Assembly: GCA_038321615.1 (NCBI GenBank)
Contig: JBBQFC010000007.1
Span: 1 to 64,000, forward strand
Length of the DNA: 64,000 nucleotides
Origin: JBBQFC01 sp038321615
GTDB taxonomy: Bacteria; Bacteroidota; Bacteroidia; Flavobacteriales_D; Cryomorphaceae
Direction: 5' to 3'
This document shows, in pieces, positions 16,754 to 25,768 of this stretch. A program made the position numbers and the translations under genes. The notes beneath the pieces were generated by a model. That model saw only the letters and a list, made by a program, of their open reading frames with translations, made no database searches and was not told the origin of the DNA. Position 1 is the first letter of the stretch, and the number at the start of each line of letters is the position of its first letter.

Positions 16754-17131
16754 TTACGCAGGTGGCACATGGGCTTCATCGAGCATTTGCCGAAGATCGA
16801 TTTCGATCGCTCTGGCGATACTGGTAATTGGCACGTCATTGTAAGAGCTTTCAAACGGGTTTTCTGAGTATTCGCCAATTTTTTCAGTAAGAAAAAACAC
16901 CCAAATAATGATGCCGTCCCATTTTAAACGGACCTGGATATTCCGACATGCGCGAAGGGTATTGAATGCTGTTTACACCGTCGCTGCAAATGCTATCGCC
17001 CACCATTGCCTGACTAGGCTCCAAGTCAAGCTCGCTCTCCACATGATCTATCAGCTTGTTCACGCTGTCTATCGTTGTAATAGCGTTGGGGTAATACTGG
17101 TGTACTAATTGGAGTTTTTCTCTTTTTTCAT
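16754..17131 (-). pseudogene. Chimeric remnant: LCIB-like (theta carbonic anhydrase-type) N-part joined to bestrophin C-terminus
   Basis: Two protein pieces lie in different frames. From about 17115 to 16920 the frame reads QYYPNAITTIDSVNKLI, then SQAMVGDSICSDGVNSIQYP and GPFKMG, which resembles the limiting-CO2-inducible B family; C-S-D fits its zinc-Cys/Asp dyad. From about 16925 to 16754 a second frame reads WDGIIIWVFFLTEKIGEYSE, NPFESSYNDVPITSIARAI and EIDLRQMLDEAHVPPA then stop, a clear bestrophin C-terminus. The natural ATG at 17131 is also out of frame across an A-rich run. The LCIB assignment is from memory of the family pattern and is less sure than the bestrophin one. The locus cannot make a working protein. 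Confidence 0.6.
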
Positions 17132-17193
17132 AGTAGAAATTAAAACAAGCCAGAAAAGCACAATTTCTAAATTGACGTGCAAAAATCGCAATC

Positions 17194-17231
17194 AAAAAAA
17201 ATGGGGCTCGCCATACAGCAAGCCCCATTTT
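17194..17231 (-). terminator. Rho-independent terminator of the PRC-barrel gene
   Basis: On the minus strand AAAATGGGGCT pairs perfectly with AGCCCCATTTT around a 12-base loop and continues into a run of eight T. It lies just past the stop of the PRC-barrel gene at 17252. Confidence 0.85.
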
Positions 17232-17251
17232 CACTCCAGCAATCATAGGCT

Positions 17252-17959
17252 CTATATCTTTCGGTCTATCGGGTTGTTGCCTTCCACCGAGTCATGGTTT
17301 TCAAACCGGACTTCGCGTCCTTTGGGATCATTGTTCAATGCATCTTGATGACCATATTTCAAATTGGCACGCGAGCCTTGAACACCTTCCAAATTGCGCG
17401 TTGCAGTATTCTCATTATTTTTCGTTGAGCTATCGGATGAGTCGCCGCGCTTGGGGTCGTAATTCATGCTCTGCTCCGACCGGGCGTGCTCATTTCGCGT
17501 TCGATTAGAACTTCCATCAGACTCTTCGTAATTTGGCTCGTCGAAGCCGTCGATAGATTCTTGGGCATAGGCCGACTCCCTGTAGTCACTATCAAATCGT
17601 TCTGGACTACGGTCGAGGTCATAATAGGCATAAACGCTGTCGATAAATTCGTTCTGCGGACCCTTTGGCCAATTGTCCTTGTCGAAACCAGGGGAATTTT
17701 CAAGTCGCTCTTTTGAGACGTCTAAAATCAACTTTCGATCTTCGGTATCTACGGTTAAGGCTTCCATCGGAATAGCAAAGTACTTGCTTCCAAGATTCAA
17801 GAAGCCTGTGGAAACAGAAAGCACTGCATAAGACACTCGCGCCATAGAGGTATCGATTACCATGTCGAGGATTTCGCCGATATGTTCTCCGGCCAGATTA
17901 TCTACCTGAGTTCCGTTGAGGGAAGTAGCCGAGAGCAATGTAGTATGTTGGGAATTCAT
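17252..17959 (-). CDS. PRC-barrel domain protein with disordered tail
   Basis: A 235-residue soluble protein. Residues about 8-90 form a PRC-barrel: LNGTQVDNLAGEHIGEILDM, the DTSMARVSYAVLSV strands and KYFAIPMEAL. The rest is highly charged and low complexity, rich in Ser, Asn, Asp and Arg (SDGSSNRTRNEHARSEQ), with no further domain. Stand-alone PRC-barrel proteins with such tails are often stress-linked in soil and aquatic bacteria, but no role is proven. It is a single gene closed by a strong terminator. Confidence 0.85.
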   Translation of the reverse strand: MNSQHTTLLSATSLNGTQVDNLAGEHIGEILDMVIDTSMARVSYAVLSVSTGFLNLGSKYFAIPMEALTVDTEDRKLILDVSKERLENSPGFDKDNWPKGPQNEFIDSVYAYYDLDRSPERFDSDYRESAYAQESIDGFDEPNYEESDGSSNRTRNEHARSEQSMNYDPKRGDSSDSSTKNNENTATRNLEGVQGSRANLKYGHQDALNNDPKGREVRFENHDSVEGNNPIDRKI

Positions 17960-18153
17960 AATATTTCAGATTTGGGGTTCGGCATGAAAAACTCAAAATC
18001 CATTCCGAATTAAGACGTCTGTATTTCACCCAGTTACAAATAGGATGGGGAATCAAATCCCCAAAGTGAAATAAACAGGTTGTAGAATTATTTGCCATTC
18101 TTCCATTTGTGGATCATAAAAAGAATCGAAAAAGCTACTCTAATGGCTATTTA

Positions 18154-18161
18154 TAAGTTTG
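18154..18161 (+). promoter_or_regulatory. Candidate -7 box of the membrane glycosyltransferase gene
   Basis: TAAGTTTG matches TAnnTTTG and lies 32 bases upstream of ATG 18193. No good -33 TTTG is found at the expected spacing. Confidence 0.35.
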
Positions 18162-18192
18162 TGGCCTTCGGAATTGATTTAATTTGGTCGCC

Positions 18193-20259
18193 ATGTCTAA
18201 AGGCCTTTCCCGTATTCTGTCCTCTTCTTTGCTGGTTTTGGCTGGTTTGGCATTGCTCGCTTTTCATCATTGGGGCTATGTCGGGCATTATGGCTTCGAC
18301 GATCTGGAGTACGCCGAATTGGCTTTTCGGACGCTAAAAGGCACGGTAGATTTCACCAATCATTTCTCTTATCGCACAGCCATAATCTGGCCCACCGCGC
18401 TCTCGTATTGGCTATTTGGAGTAAGCGATTTCAGCTCGGCTCTTCCACCCCTGTTGGCCACGTTTTCCATTTTGATATTGATTTTCCTGGTCTGCCGAAA
18501 GGCTGGACCCGTATCGGTGGCAATTGCATTCGCATTTGCGCTCGGCACCGAATGGTTTCTTTTCTACAGCGATAAGCTTATGCCCGATATGTATGTAGCC
18601 TTATCGGTAATGCTGGCGGCGTGCGTCCTTTATCGCTGGCGCGCCACTCCCTGGGGTGGTCTGGCGCTCGCATTGGCGCTTTTTATTGGGTTCTCGGCAA
18701 AGGCAACCATCATTTTGATAATTCCGTGGCTGGCATTCCTCGTCGCAGGAGATTTGCTTCGAAGAGACCATCTGAAATTTTGGGGGGCAGCATTTATTAC
18801 TACACTTGTCTTAGGCGGCTTTTATGCGATTTGGTCGTACTACGTGTCTGGTGAATTCACAGGCCGACTAACCGCAATTGCGACCAATGGCTACCTCAAC
18901 GCTTGCAGTTATGACCAACAGCCTTTAAGCGCAGTAATAGCCCGGGTGGGGTGGGAATTTTGGGATATGGGATTTCGACAAGGCCTTTTTATATGCTTAC
19001 CTGTCATCTTGGCGGGACTTTTCCGAAGAGAACGCGGCAAACGGCAAAAAGACCAATCCTTTTTCTTGTACGGCGCTGTGATTCTACTTTTCTCGGCCAA
19101 TTTCATGAGCATCAGCCCTTCGGCCTATGTGCCAATGTGTTTGGATATACGCCATTATCTCTACCTCACGCCAATAATGGCAGTGGCCGCCGCAAGATTG
19201 CTCCCGTCGCAATTGGAAAATAAGAAGACACTCACTCTTTTGATGGCCTTTTTCATGGCGTTTGCCGTGGTTGCTCATTACAGCGAGAAGGTGCTCCTAT
19301 CCAAAGTATATCTTGCCCTTGTTTTGCTTACGGCCATCTATTTCATTATCAAAAAATACGACCAAAAAAAGATTGCTTTTACATTCGGAACCATTCTAAT
19401 AATATCCTTCCTACCCTACCAAATTGTTCCTTATGCTAAAAATGTAAATTATCGCGGTCAACGCGATTTTATTACCAAAGAGCTCAACGAGCTACCGGTG
19501 GGAAGCCTCTTGCTGGCCGACCCTGTGCAAGCGCGCCTTGCAACATATTGGTTGGAGTTCGATACTTCCAGAGTAAGAGCTATTCGATCCGCGACTGCCA
19601 ATTGGTGGGAAACTCCATCACCAAGCGTATATTTTCTGCGAAACAGGCATACCGGCAACCTTTCGGGAGCAACCCCTGGAGTTGAGCCCTGGTATTTAAA
19701 GCTGCTTCAATCTGACGCCTTGATGGCCCAGCACAAAGACCTGGGTATTACGCTTTACGATGCCTCGCCGCTTCAAAAGATACTTTCTAAAAGAGTAGAA
19801 CTCAAACAAACCTTACTCACCTTCAGTGAAGCCGATGAAGCGTGGCGACTCGGATCAGATATACGCAAGGAACAGGCCGATGGAAGTGAAAATAGGTTTG
19901 AACATGTCGGTGAATTTTCATCTACGTTTGAATATCCTGTTGACAGTTTGCACATTGATGAGCAAATGCTGATTTTGGAAACCCAGTGTCGCGCAAGATC
20001 ATCATCTCCCGGCACCGTATTGTTGGTATTAAGCATAGAAGAAGGTGAACGGGTGCTCTTTCGCAGCGAGAGCCGTATCGACAATGAACTGCTTGCTCCG
20101 GGTATTTGGTGGCCTGTAAAGTGGACCGAATCAGTGGCTGGTGAAGTGCTCGCTGCGGGAGCAAAAATTAAAGTTTATTTCTACAATCCAACAAAAGGCG
20201 ATTTGGAGCTCGACGATTTTCAAGTTCGGCTACTTGCTTATCCACAGATGGAAAAGTGA
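18193..20259 (+). CDS. Membrane glycosyltransferase, GT39/ArnT-like
   Basis: The 688-residue protein has about 12 membrane helices in residues 10-410. The first periplasmic loop YGFDDLEYAELAFRTLKG has the Asp-Asp-x-Glu arrangement of polyprenyl-phosphate-sugar-dependent transferases, followed by YRTAIIWPTALSYWLFG. Residues about 420-688 are soluble and include a beta-rich segment (EYPVDSLHIDEQMLILETQ) that may bind sugar. The substrate is unknown. ATG 18193 was chosen over TTG 18184, three codons earlier. It is convergent with trxA and shows no operon partner. Confidence 0.85.
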   Translation: MSKGLSRILSSSLLVLAGLALLAFHHWGYVGHYGFDDLEYAELAFRTLKGTVDFTNHFSYRTAIIWPTALSYWLFGVSDFSSALPPLLATFSILILIFLVCRKAGPVSVAIAFAFALGTEWFLFYSDKLMPDMYVALSVMLAACVLYRWRATPWGGLALALALFIGFSAKATIILIIPWLAFLVAGDLLRRDHLKFWGAAFITTLVLGGFYAIWSYYVSGEFTGRLTAIATNGYLNACSYDQQPLSAVIARVGWEFWDMGFRQGLFICLPVILAGLFRRERGKRQKDQSFFLYGAVILLFSANFMSISPSAYVPMCLDIRHYLYLTPIMAVAAARLLPSQLENKKTLTLLMAFFMAFAVVAHYSEKVLLSKVYLALVLLTAIYFIIKKYDQKKIAFTFGTILIISFLPYQIVPYAKNVNYRGQRDFITKELNELPVGSLLLADPVQARLATYWLEFDTSRVRAIRSATANWWETPSPSVYFLRNRHTGNLSGATPGVEPWYLKLLQSDALMAQHKDLGITLYDASPLQKILSKRVELKQTLLTFSEADEAWRLGSDIRKEQADGSENRFEHVGEFSSTFEYPVDSLHIDEQMLILETQCRARSSSPGTVLLVLSIEEGERVLFRSESRIDNELLAPGIWWPVKWTESVAGEVLAAGAKIKVYFYNPTKGDLELDDFQVRLLAYPQMEK

Positions 20260-20375
20260 TTGTAATACTTGGAATGTTTAGCACCGATCAATGGTTTTGG
20301 AAAAACCTAGTGTTTCTATGCCACAATAAATCCCTATGCAGCGCAGCTATCCGATTGATGGTAAATGGCTTGCGC

Positions 20376-20403
20376 AAAAAAAAAAGCGCCAAAGGGCGCT
20401 TTA
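20376..20403 (-). terminator. Rho-independent terminator of trxA
   Basis: On the minus strand AAAGCGCC-CTTT-GGCGCTTT is followed by a run of about ten T. It lies 22 bases past the trxA stop (20425). T-rich bases on the plus side too (20401-20410) suggest it may also stop the convergent glycosyltransferase transcript. Confidence 0.85.
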
Positions 20404-20424
20404 AATTTTTCACTGAAGGGCTGA

Positions 20425-20742
20425 TTACATCTGTGCGTCCAGTTTCTGTGATAAAACTGACTTCGGAACGGCACCAACCGATTTGTCCACAACTTCTCCA
20501 TTTTTTAAAAAAAGAATAGTTGGGATGTTTCGGATACCGTATTTGGAAGCAATACCTGGATTTTCATCCACATTTACCTTACCGATAACAGCTTTACCGT
20601 CGTAATCTTTTGAAAGTTCTTCAACGATAGGACCTACCATTCGGCAAGGCCCGCACCATTCTGCCCAAAAATCAACGAGAACGGGTTTATTAGATTTGAG
20701 TGCCAATTCGTCGAAATTCGACTCCGTGAATTCTACTGCCAT
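20425..20742 (-). CDS. trxA: Thioredoxin
   Basis: A 105-residue protein with the full thioredoxin fold and the redox motif FWAEWCGPCRM at residues 25-35, preceded by KPVLVDF and followed by the cis-proline segment RNIPTILFLKNGE. It reduces cytosolic disulfides with electrons from thioredoxin reductase, which is not in this window. It has its own promoter-like box and a strong terminator, so it is probably monocistronic. No signal peptide is present, marking it as the cytosolic type rather than a periplasmic ResA/TlpA relative. Confidence 0.97.
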   Translation of the reverse strand: MAVEFTESNFDELALKSNKPVLVDFWAEWCGPCRMVGPIVEELSKDYDGKAVIGKVNVDENPGIASKYGIRNIPTILFLKNGEVVDKSVGAVPKSVLSQKLDAQM

Positions 20743-20802
20743 AATTATTTTCTATGTGGTTAATGAAAAGTGAAGCGTAGCTGCTCCACCTAAAAGCTGG
20801 TG

Positions 20803-20810
20803 CAAAGCTA
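20803..20810 (-). promoter_or_regulatory. Candidate -7 box of trxA
   Basis: On the minus strand TAGCTTTG fits TAnnTTTG. The predicted transcript would start near 20796, leaving a leader of about 54 bases before ATG 20742. No strong -33 element was seen. Confidence 0.4.
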
Positions 20811-20888
20811 AACCATTTCTGCGGCCTGCTAAGTCGGGTGGCATACCTTTAAAATGATCGACTTATTATCGAAATCTATATCCTGCGC

Positions 20889-21929
20889 TCAAGTGTGCTT
20901 TCGCCGCATTTGTGTCTCCGACCCTGCTATTATGGCCATCAAAACCAGTTCTTCCGGTTCGAAACACGCATCTTCGCGGGTGTATTTTTGCACCACAGCT
21001 GCGAAACCAGGTTCGCAAGCGGATGTCAAAATTTTGGGGTGTAAGTATGAGCTTCGACAAACTGAAGGTGTATTTCCCAAATAACTGGCCACCAATTTTA
21101 CCAACGTAGTTTCAAATTTTAAGCGTGGGTTTTCGCCCACTCGCTCGCATGCCGTGCGATGGTATTTAATGGCCAAAGCATTGGCTCCCCACGTTCGGAA
21201 GTCCTTGGCTGTAAAGTTTTTTCCATCCGAGATGTCGCGCAAGTAGGCATTTACGTCACTGGACGAGATGGTAAGCAAATTCCCGCCGGCCTTATATTTC
21301 AACAGGCTGTGACCGGGTAGCTCGCTGCAACGCTGAATCAATTTGCAAAGACGTTTGTTCTCAATATCTACCTTTCGGCTCACGCCTTTTTTACCGATGT
21401 ATTCCAAGTGCAGCCCTTCTTTATCAATCTTCAAATGCTTTCGGCGCAGGGTCGTGAGTCCAAAGGACTTGTTGATGCGGGTGTAGTAAGCATTTCCCAC
21501 ACGTAAGTAGCCCTCGTCCATAATGGCCACGGCTAAGGCCAACGTCTTTTCCTTCGTCCACTCGCGTTTTCGCAAATCGGCTTCGTATCGCTCACGAATC
21601 TGTGGAAGTGCTTTCCCAAAATCAATGAGGTGTAGAAATTTTTCGCTAGAACTATAGCTCGTCCACTCCGGGTGATATTTGTATTGCTTGCGGCTCTTAT
21701 CGTCTCTACCTGTGACTTGCAGGAAACCTTGGGGAAGCAAGCATATCCAAACGTCGCTCCACGCTGGCGGAATAACCAATTTATTAATACGCTCTTTTTC
21801 AGCGCGATCCTTTATCAGGAAGTTATCGGGGAGGTAATAAGAAAAACCTTTTCCACTGCGCTTCCGCGAAATCCCCGGCTCCTCATCGCTCACATACACC
21901 AATCCGGGTGGCAACATTTCGGCGGTCAT
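20889..21929 (-). CDS. DNA topoisomerase IB (poxvirus/bacterial type)
   Basis: A 346-residue enzyme matching bacterial topoisomerase IB. The N-terminal part has GFSYYLPDNFLIKDRAEKER and IPPAWSDVWICLLPQG; the catalytic part shows MDEGYLRVGNAYYTRINKSFG, GLTTLRRKH, FTAKDFRTWGANALA and the active-site Tyr in CRSSYLHPKI near residue 305. It relaxes supercoils of either sign by nicking one strand through a 3'-phosphotyrosine. Bacterial versions are accessory and spread patchily. It starts 189 bases after the FNT channel gene on the same strand. Confidence 0.94.
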   Translation of the reverse strand: MTAEMLPPGLVYVSDEEPGISRKRSGKGFSYYLPDNFLIKDRAEKERINKLVIPPAWSDVWICLLPQGFLQVTGRDDKSRKQYKYHPEWTSYSSSEKFLHLIDFGKALPQIRERYEADLRKREWTKEKTLALAVAIMDEGYLRVGNAYYTRINKSFGLTTLRRKHLKIDKEGLHLEYIGKKGVSRKVDIENKRLCKLIQRCSELPGHSLLKYKAGGNLLTISSSDVNAYLRDISDGKNFTAKDFRTWGANALAIKYHRTACERVGENPRLKFETTLVKLVASYLGNTPSVCRSSYLHPKILTSACEPGFAAVVQKYTREDACFEPEELVLMAIIAGSETQMRRKHT

Positions 21930-21944
21930 AATATATCCTTTTCA

Positions 21945-22175
21945 ATGCGTGTATTCCAAAAGGATGCCGATTTAGGATACGAGGTGAGCATAAATTTACC
22001 AGACGCAGATTTCACGCGCTATTTTATTCCAGCCAGTGGAAATTTGCAATCGCAGTATTTTACAGAGATGTTTTATGATTTTGAATTGATCGACCTGCAA
22101 CTACGAAAAAATCCCCATTTAAAGCTTGTGAATGGAGTAGCGAAGTACGGCTACGAAAACTGCACCACCGATTAG
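21945..22175 (+). CDS. Possible small protein, 76 aa
   Basis: An ATG-started frame fills the gap between topoisomerase IB and the FNT gene on the opposite strand. Its text (YEVSINLPDADFTRYFIPAS and MFYDFELIDLQLRKNPH) looks protein-like. It overlaps the 3' end of the FNT gene by 57 bases, shows no recognised family and has no ribosome site or clear promoter. It may be a small gene, a remnant, or chance. Confidence is low. Confidence 0.25.
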   Translation: MRVFQKDADLGYEVSINLPDADFTRYFIPASGNLQSQYFTEMFYDFELIDLQLRKNPHLKLVNGVAKYGYENCTTD

Positions 22176-22892
22176 ATTACCGACAACCGTCAAAGCCAAT
22201 GTACTTAGGTAGACGCCCAGGTTGGGATCAGAGCTATGTATCAATCCGGCTACTAGCTCTACCGTACCCACTACGCAATGGTGAAGTTTGCCATAGCCAA
22301 TGACGAACGTAACCAAAGCGACCAGAAATATCCGACTGATAGTTTCCTGCGCGCTTGTAAGGAGCCAACCTAAGAGACCCATCATCCAACCGGCCAACAC
22401 AGCGCTGCCTGCTACAATGTACCACTCCGGTTTGATCATTGTTTCCGCAAAAGAGACAAGGGATTCTGCACTTACCACTTTATGCGCCGGGCCAATCCAA
22501 CTAATGAAGGAAGCAAAAAGTGACCCTCCAATTATGTTACCAAGGAGTACAAAACTCCATAATTTAAGCAATTCTTTAAAGGCGACGCTTCCCTTTAAAA
22601 AGGGAATCATGGCGAGCGATGTTTGCTCGGTGAAAAGTTGGCTTCCGCCAATGATTACAAAAATAAATCCCAGCGGATAACCCATGGCAACCAACACGTG
22701 CAATACTTCCTCGCTGAGTTTATCGTGAAAAGTGGTGTAGAGCAAACCCATTAAGACTACCGAAAATCCAATTTCCAAACCCCCAGCTAGGGCGCTGAGA
22801 AAAAGTCCCGATCGACTTTTGCGGTACTCCAGCAAACTTGATCCGTATTGCTCCAAGAGCACATCTTCGGTTTCTTTTGGGCTATCTGACAT
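22119..22892 (-). CDS. Formate/nitrite transporter (FNT) family channel
   Basis: A 257-residue membrane protein with six to seven helices. The family signs are GLEIGFSVVLMGLL, GSQLFTEQTSLAMIPFLKG, LGNIIGGSLFASFI and, in the second half, a VGTVELVAG/LTVVGNLIGGAVFV segment matching the repeated FNT helix pair; the central His usually seen in FNT pores is in the HHCVVGT segment. FNT pentamers pass formate, nitrite or hydrosulfide across the inner membrane. Which anion is used here cannot be decided. The N-terminus (KETEDVLLEQYGSSLLEY) is cytosolic. Confidence 0.9.
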   Translation of the reverse strand: MSDSPKETEDVLLEQYGSSLLEYRKSRSGLFLSALAGGLEIGFSVVLMGLLYTTFHDKLSEEVLHVLVAMGYPLGFIFVIIGGSQLFTEQTSLAMIPFLKGSVAFKELLKLWSFVLLGNIIGGSLFASFISWIGPAHKVVSAESLVSFAETMIKPEWYIVAGSAVLAGWMMGLLGWLLTSAQETISRIFLVALVTFVIGYGKLHHCVVGTVELVAGLIHSSDPNLGVYLSTLALTVVGNLIGGAVFVAVLRYSIHKL

Positions 22893-23426
22893 TTAAGGGC
22901 GGTTTTTAATGAATTACTTAGGTTAAAAATTAACTATCGCCGATCTACACCCCAAAGGGCTCTTAGGTTCAGAAAAGTCAATTACATCTATGTTTGGTAA
23001 AAAACCGTACCAAATTTTTCGGAGGAGACCTTTTGCCTGGTCTGTTTAAAAATCTTCGGTTAGGCTTTCGAATGCCCTTGATTCCTTGCGAAAAATTCTC
23101 GCTTTACTTCTTCAAACTCACCAGCTGCCTTTGATTTTGCTTCATCGCGCTTTGCAACGATTCAATCCCGATTCGTAATCTAAATTCATTTCAATTGTGC
23201 TGTAGTTCAAGCGTGGAAACTCCTGAATCAAACTTAAAAAGAACCATCAGTCTATGTGACAATTCTTTTGTTATAAAGTCAAAGCAGGATGAATTAAAAG
23301 TGAATATTTAGAACTATTTTGACAATGCCCGAGCGGGAAAAGCGCAAAAGATTTTCAGGAAAATTCAACAAGGTGCTTCGAACATTGCTCGCTGCAGATA
23401 ATCTCAGAACGATGATAATGAATCCT
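22893..23426. other. Intergenic region, no gene seen
   Basis: This 534-base gap between two minus-strand genes contains only short frames of unlikely composition. No hairpin terminator, tRNA or repeat was recognised. The upstream side of the FNT gene (22893-22990) may contain its promoter, but no TAnnTTTG match was found. Confidence 0.4.
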
Positions 23427-24983
23427 TTATCGGTAGATGTATCTCAGACCAAAGTTTACTGTGTAACCAGCACCATCCGACTTTGAAAATGCAAAGTTTG
23501 AATAGGAAACTTCAAGACCTAAGGCATCCATAATTTGATATTTGCCGCCTATTCCAATTTGAGTAAACGACTGCGTGAGACCAAATTCTTCTTGCCCCAT
23601 CATTAATGATGATTCGAACCGCGGAGAATACTGCGCGAAGGCAAAAAGAGTCGATTTTGAAGTGGGGAAATAACTCATAAAAGCGCTTAGAGGTGTTCGG
23701 AAGAAATCATACCGCTGAGCGGATGTCCGAGCAAACTGGTAAAGGAGATCAGCTTCTAAAAAGAGCTGGAAGTTCTCTCCAAGAGATTTGTCGTAGAAAA
23801 CTTGGGTGAACCAGGTGTAGCGATCATGGGCAACAAAACCTTCTGATTCGAGCTCATCAGAAACGGGAATCCATACGGAGCTTTGAATAGAAAAACGCGG
23901 CAGGCTCTTTAGGGGAACGAATTTGACCCGAGGGGCTATGTAAGATACGAGTGTTTTATTGAAAAGCCCGTCAGTATTGTCAAAAACATTGAACGCGCCT
24001 TGCTCCCCTTCAACTGTTCTTGCCTTCGAAATATAAAGATCCAAGCCCACATTGAAACGAGACTTCTTGGACAAGCCAGTAGTGAGCATAATGATCGAAG
24101 TAAAGAAGTTTTGGGTCTGCCCCAAATTAACCAATTCGCCTTCTTCATCTCTAATACTCTGTTGTGAGTAGATGCTATTGAAAACATTAACCTCAAACTC
24201 ACCCTTATTAAAAAGAGCAGAAGGGGTAAATAGTTCCAAATTGCTCTTGGTCCCTTCGGCTTGGATGCTCATTCGCTCATTTAGGCTCCAATCGTAATCG
24301 GTGTAATTTAGAGTGGCATCTAAAGGGAAGGCTTCCGTAGCATACTGATTTAAGAAGGCGATCACTTCGTTTTTGTTCTTTCCAAAATCGGAAGAATACC
24401 ACTCAAAAATTTTGGAGAGGCTGATCGTATTGGTCTCTTTATCAAAATTGGCAAAAAACGTATCCCTGATTGTGGTTTGAGATTGCTCATTCAACTGCCG
24501 GTCCAAACTTTCTTCAAAATAAGCTTCAGATCGAATTTTCGGGCAGCCTTGAGCAGCGCAAACAAGTGCGAAATGCAATCGTGGATCTGGATATTTTTTG
24601 AGTAAAATATCCTTTTCCAATCCGTTCAAACTCAAAGTGGTTCCCGCCAGATTCAGCCTTTTGGCAGTAAAAAAATCTCCAACTGCCTGGGGTGAATCTA
24701 TCGGGTAATTCTCAATCACTTGCTTAATTACAAAGATGTTATAAACGTTGATCAAAATAGTTTTTTCACCTGTTTCGCTTAACCCATTTAAGGACAGCGA
24801 TGAAATTTGCCTGATCAAGTCGTCTAAATCCTTCTCATTATCCGCGATGCGCTTATAGTCTACCAATCCGTCTTGAACGTAGGATCTTAAAAACCGATCA
24901 ATGGAAAGATTAGCTTCCCCAACAGACTGACTTCGAAGTTGCGAACCGAGAAAAACGAGCACACAAATAAGGGCAAATCTCAT
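23427..24983 (-). CDS. DUF547 protein with C-terminal beta-barrel-like region
   Basis: The 518-residue protein has a signal peptide (LICVLVFLGSQLRSQS), then a DUF547 domain at about 30-215: EKTILINVYNIFVIKQVIEN, HFALVCAAQGCPKIRSEAYF and SKIFEWYSSDFG. Residues about 250-518 are beta-rich, with alternating strands and an aromatic C-terminus (GYTVNFGLRYIYR), fitting an outer-membrane barrel or amyloid-like sheet. DUF547 resembles a papain-like fold but no activity is known. It is coupled by a 4-base overlap with the upstream lipoprotein gene. Confidence 0.82.
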   Translation of the reverse strand: MRFALICVLVFLGSQLRSQSVGEANLSIDRFLRSYVQDGLVDYKRIADNEKDLDDLIRQISSLSLNGLSETGEKTILINVYNIFVIKQVIENYPIDSPQAVGDFFTAKRLNLAGTTLSLNGLEKDILLKKYPDPRLHFALVCAAQGCPKIRSEAYFEESLDRQLNEQSQTTIRDTFFANFDKETNTISLSKIFEWYSSDFGKNKNEVIAFLNQYATEAFPLDATLNYTDYDWSLNERMSIQAEGTKSNLELFTPSALFNKGEFEVNVFNSIYSQQSIRDEEGELVNLGQTQNFFTSIIMLTTGLSKKSRFNVGLDLYISKARTVEGEQGAFNVFDNTDGLFNKTLVSYIAPRVKFVPLKSLPRFSIQSSVWIPVSDELESEGFVAHDRYTWFTQVFYDKSLGENFQLFLEADLLYQFARTSAQRYDFFRTPLSAFMSYFPTSKSTLFAFAQYSPRFESSLMMGQEEFGLTQSFTQIGIGGKYQIMDALGLEVSYSNFAFSKSDGAGYTVNFGLRYIYR

Positions 24984-25468
24984 TCACTGGCTGTGTAAAT
25001 ACCTCTTACTTCCATAGTCATGTAAGAGCCATTAACCCTGATTTCATTTTCGTTAAGTCCAATTACGCGGGCAGGTTCTTCGTTCGAAGAGCCTTTGTCA
25101 AACAGGATAGTCCTATTCCTGAAATCGAGCTCCCATATCCCCGTTTTAATGCGTTCATTATCTTCGGCGCCACAAAGATCAATTCCACCATCGTACGTAT
25201 AGGTGCCATCAGCATTGAACACGAATTCGTCATCTAATCTGCACTCGGTGAAAGTTGTGAGTCCGGCGAGGGTAAACCCGGACGCCATCCATATTTTGGC
25301 AGTCCCGCCATCAATATGGGTTTTAAATTCTATTGAATCGTTTGCTACAATATCAGCCTCACCGATGGTATTATCTGTAGAGGGGTTCGTAGGGTCTTCG
25401 TCATCATTTACGCCACAGGCTGCGAAAATCAACATGGTAGCGGACAGGCTTATCAGTAATTTCTTCAT
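24980..25468 (-). CDS. Lipocalin-like lipoprotein
   Basis: A 162-residue lipoprotein: LLISLSATMLIFAACGVNDDED, with the acidic run after Cys typical of surface-exported Bacteroidota lipoproteins. The body resembles the lipocalin-like family seen in this phylum, with KIWMASGFTLAG, CRLDDEFVFNADGTYTYDGG and TGIWELDFRNRTILFD. The ligand is unknown. The stop overlaps the start of the DUF547 gene by 4 bases (ATGA), so the two are translationally coupled. Confidence 0.75.
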   Translation of the reverse strand: MKKLLISLSATMLIFAACGVNDDEDPTNPSTDNTIGEADIVANDSIEFKTHIDGGTAKIWMASGFTLAGLTTFTECRLDDEFVFNADGTYTYDGGIDLCGAEDNERIKTGIWELDFRNRTILFDKGSSNEEPARVIGLNENEIRVNGSYMTMEVRGIYTASE

Positions 25469-25768
25469 TTTTTTTAGGCTAATTTACAGCAATCTCGTCT
25501 TATTCCGCGTCGCTTGAAAGACAAATCGATATTTGGTTCCACAAAAATGTTTTGGGCTTATTTGAAACCCATCGCCGAGGATTTAGTATCGCTGAGATCT
25601 TTAGTAGGTAGTAATCGTGCGCTGGCAAATTATCCAAGCTCAATCGCATACCCCTTTTACTAAAATTATTGTCCGTGTAACCGATGGGAAATAAGTGAAA
25701 AAGTTATTTGGCATGAACACAAATGCTGCAAAAACGAGTAGCCAGAACAATCGCCGGTATGGTTAATA

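Noticed and set aside
23325..23486. 53-residue basic frame overlapping the end of the DUF547 gene
   Set aside because: Mostly antisense to a real gene, no family and no ribosome site; likely chance.
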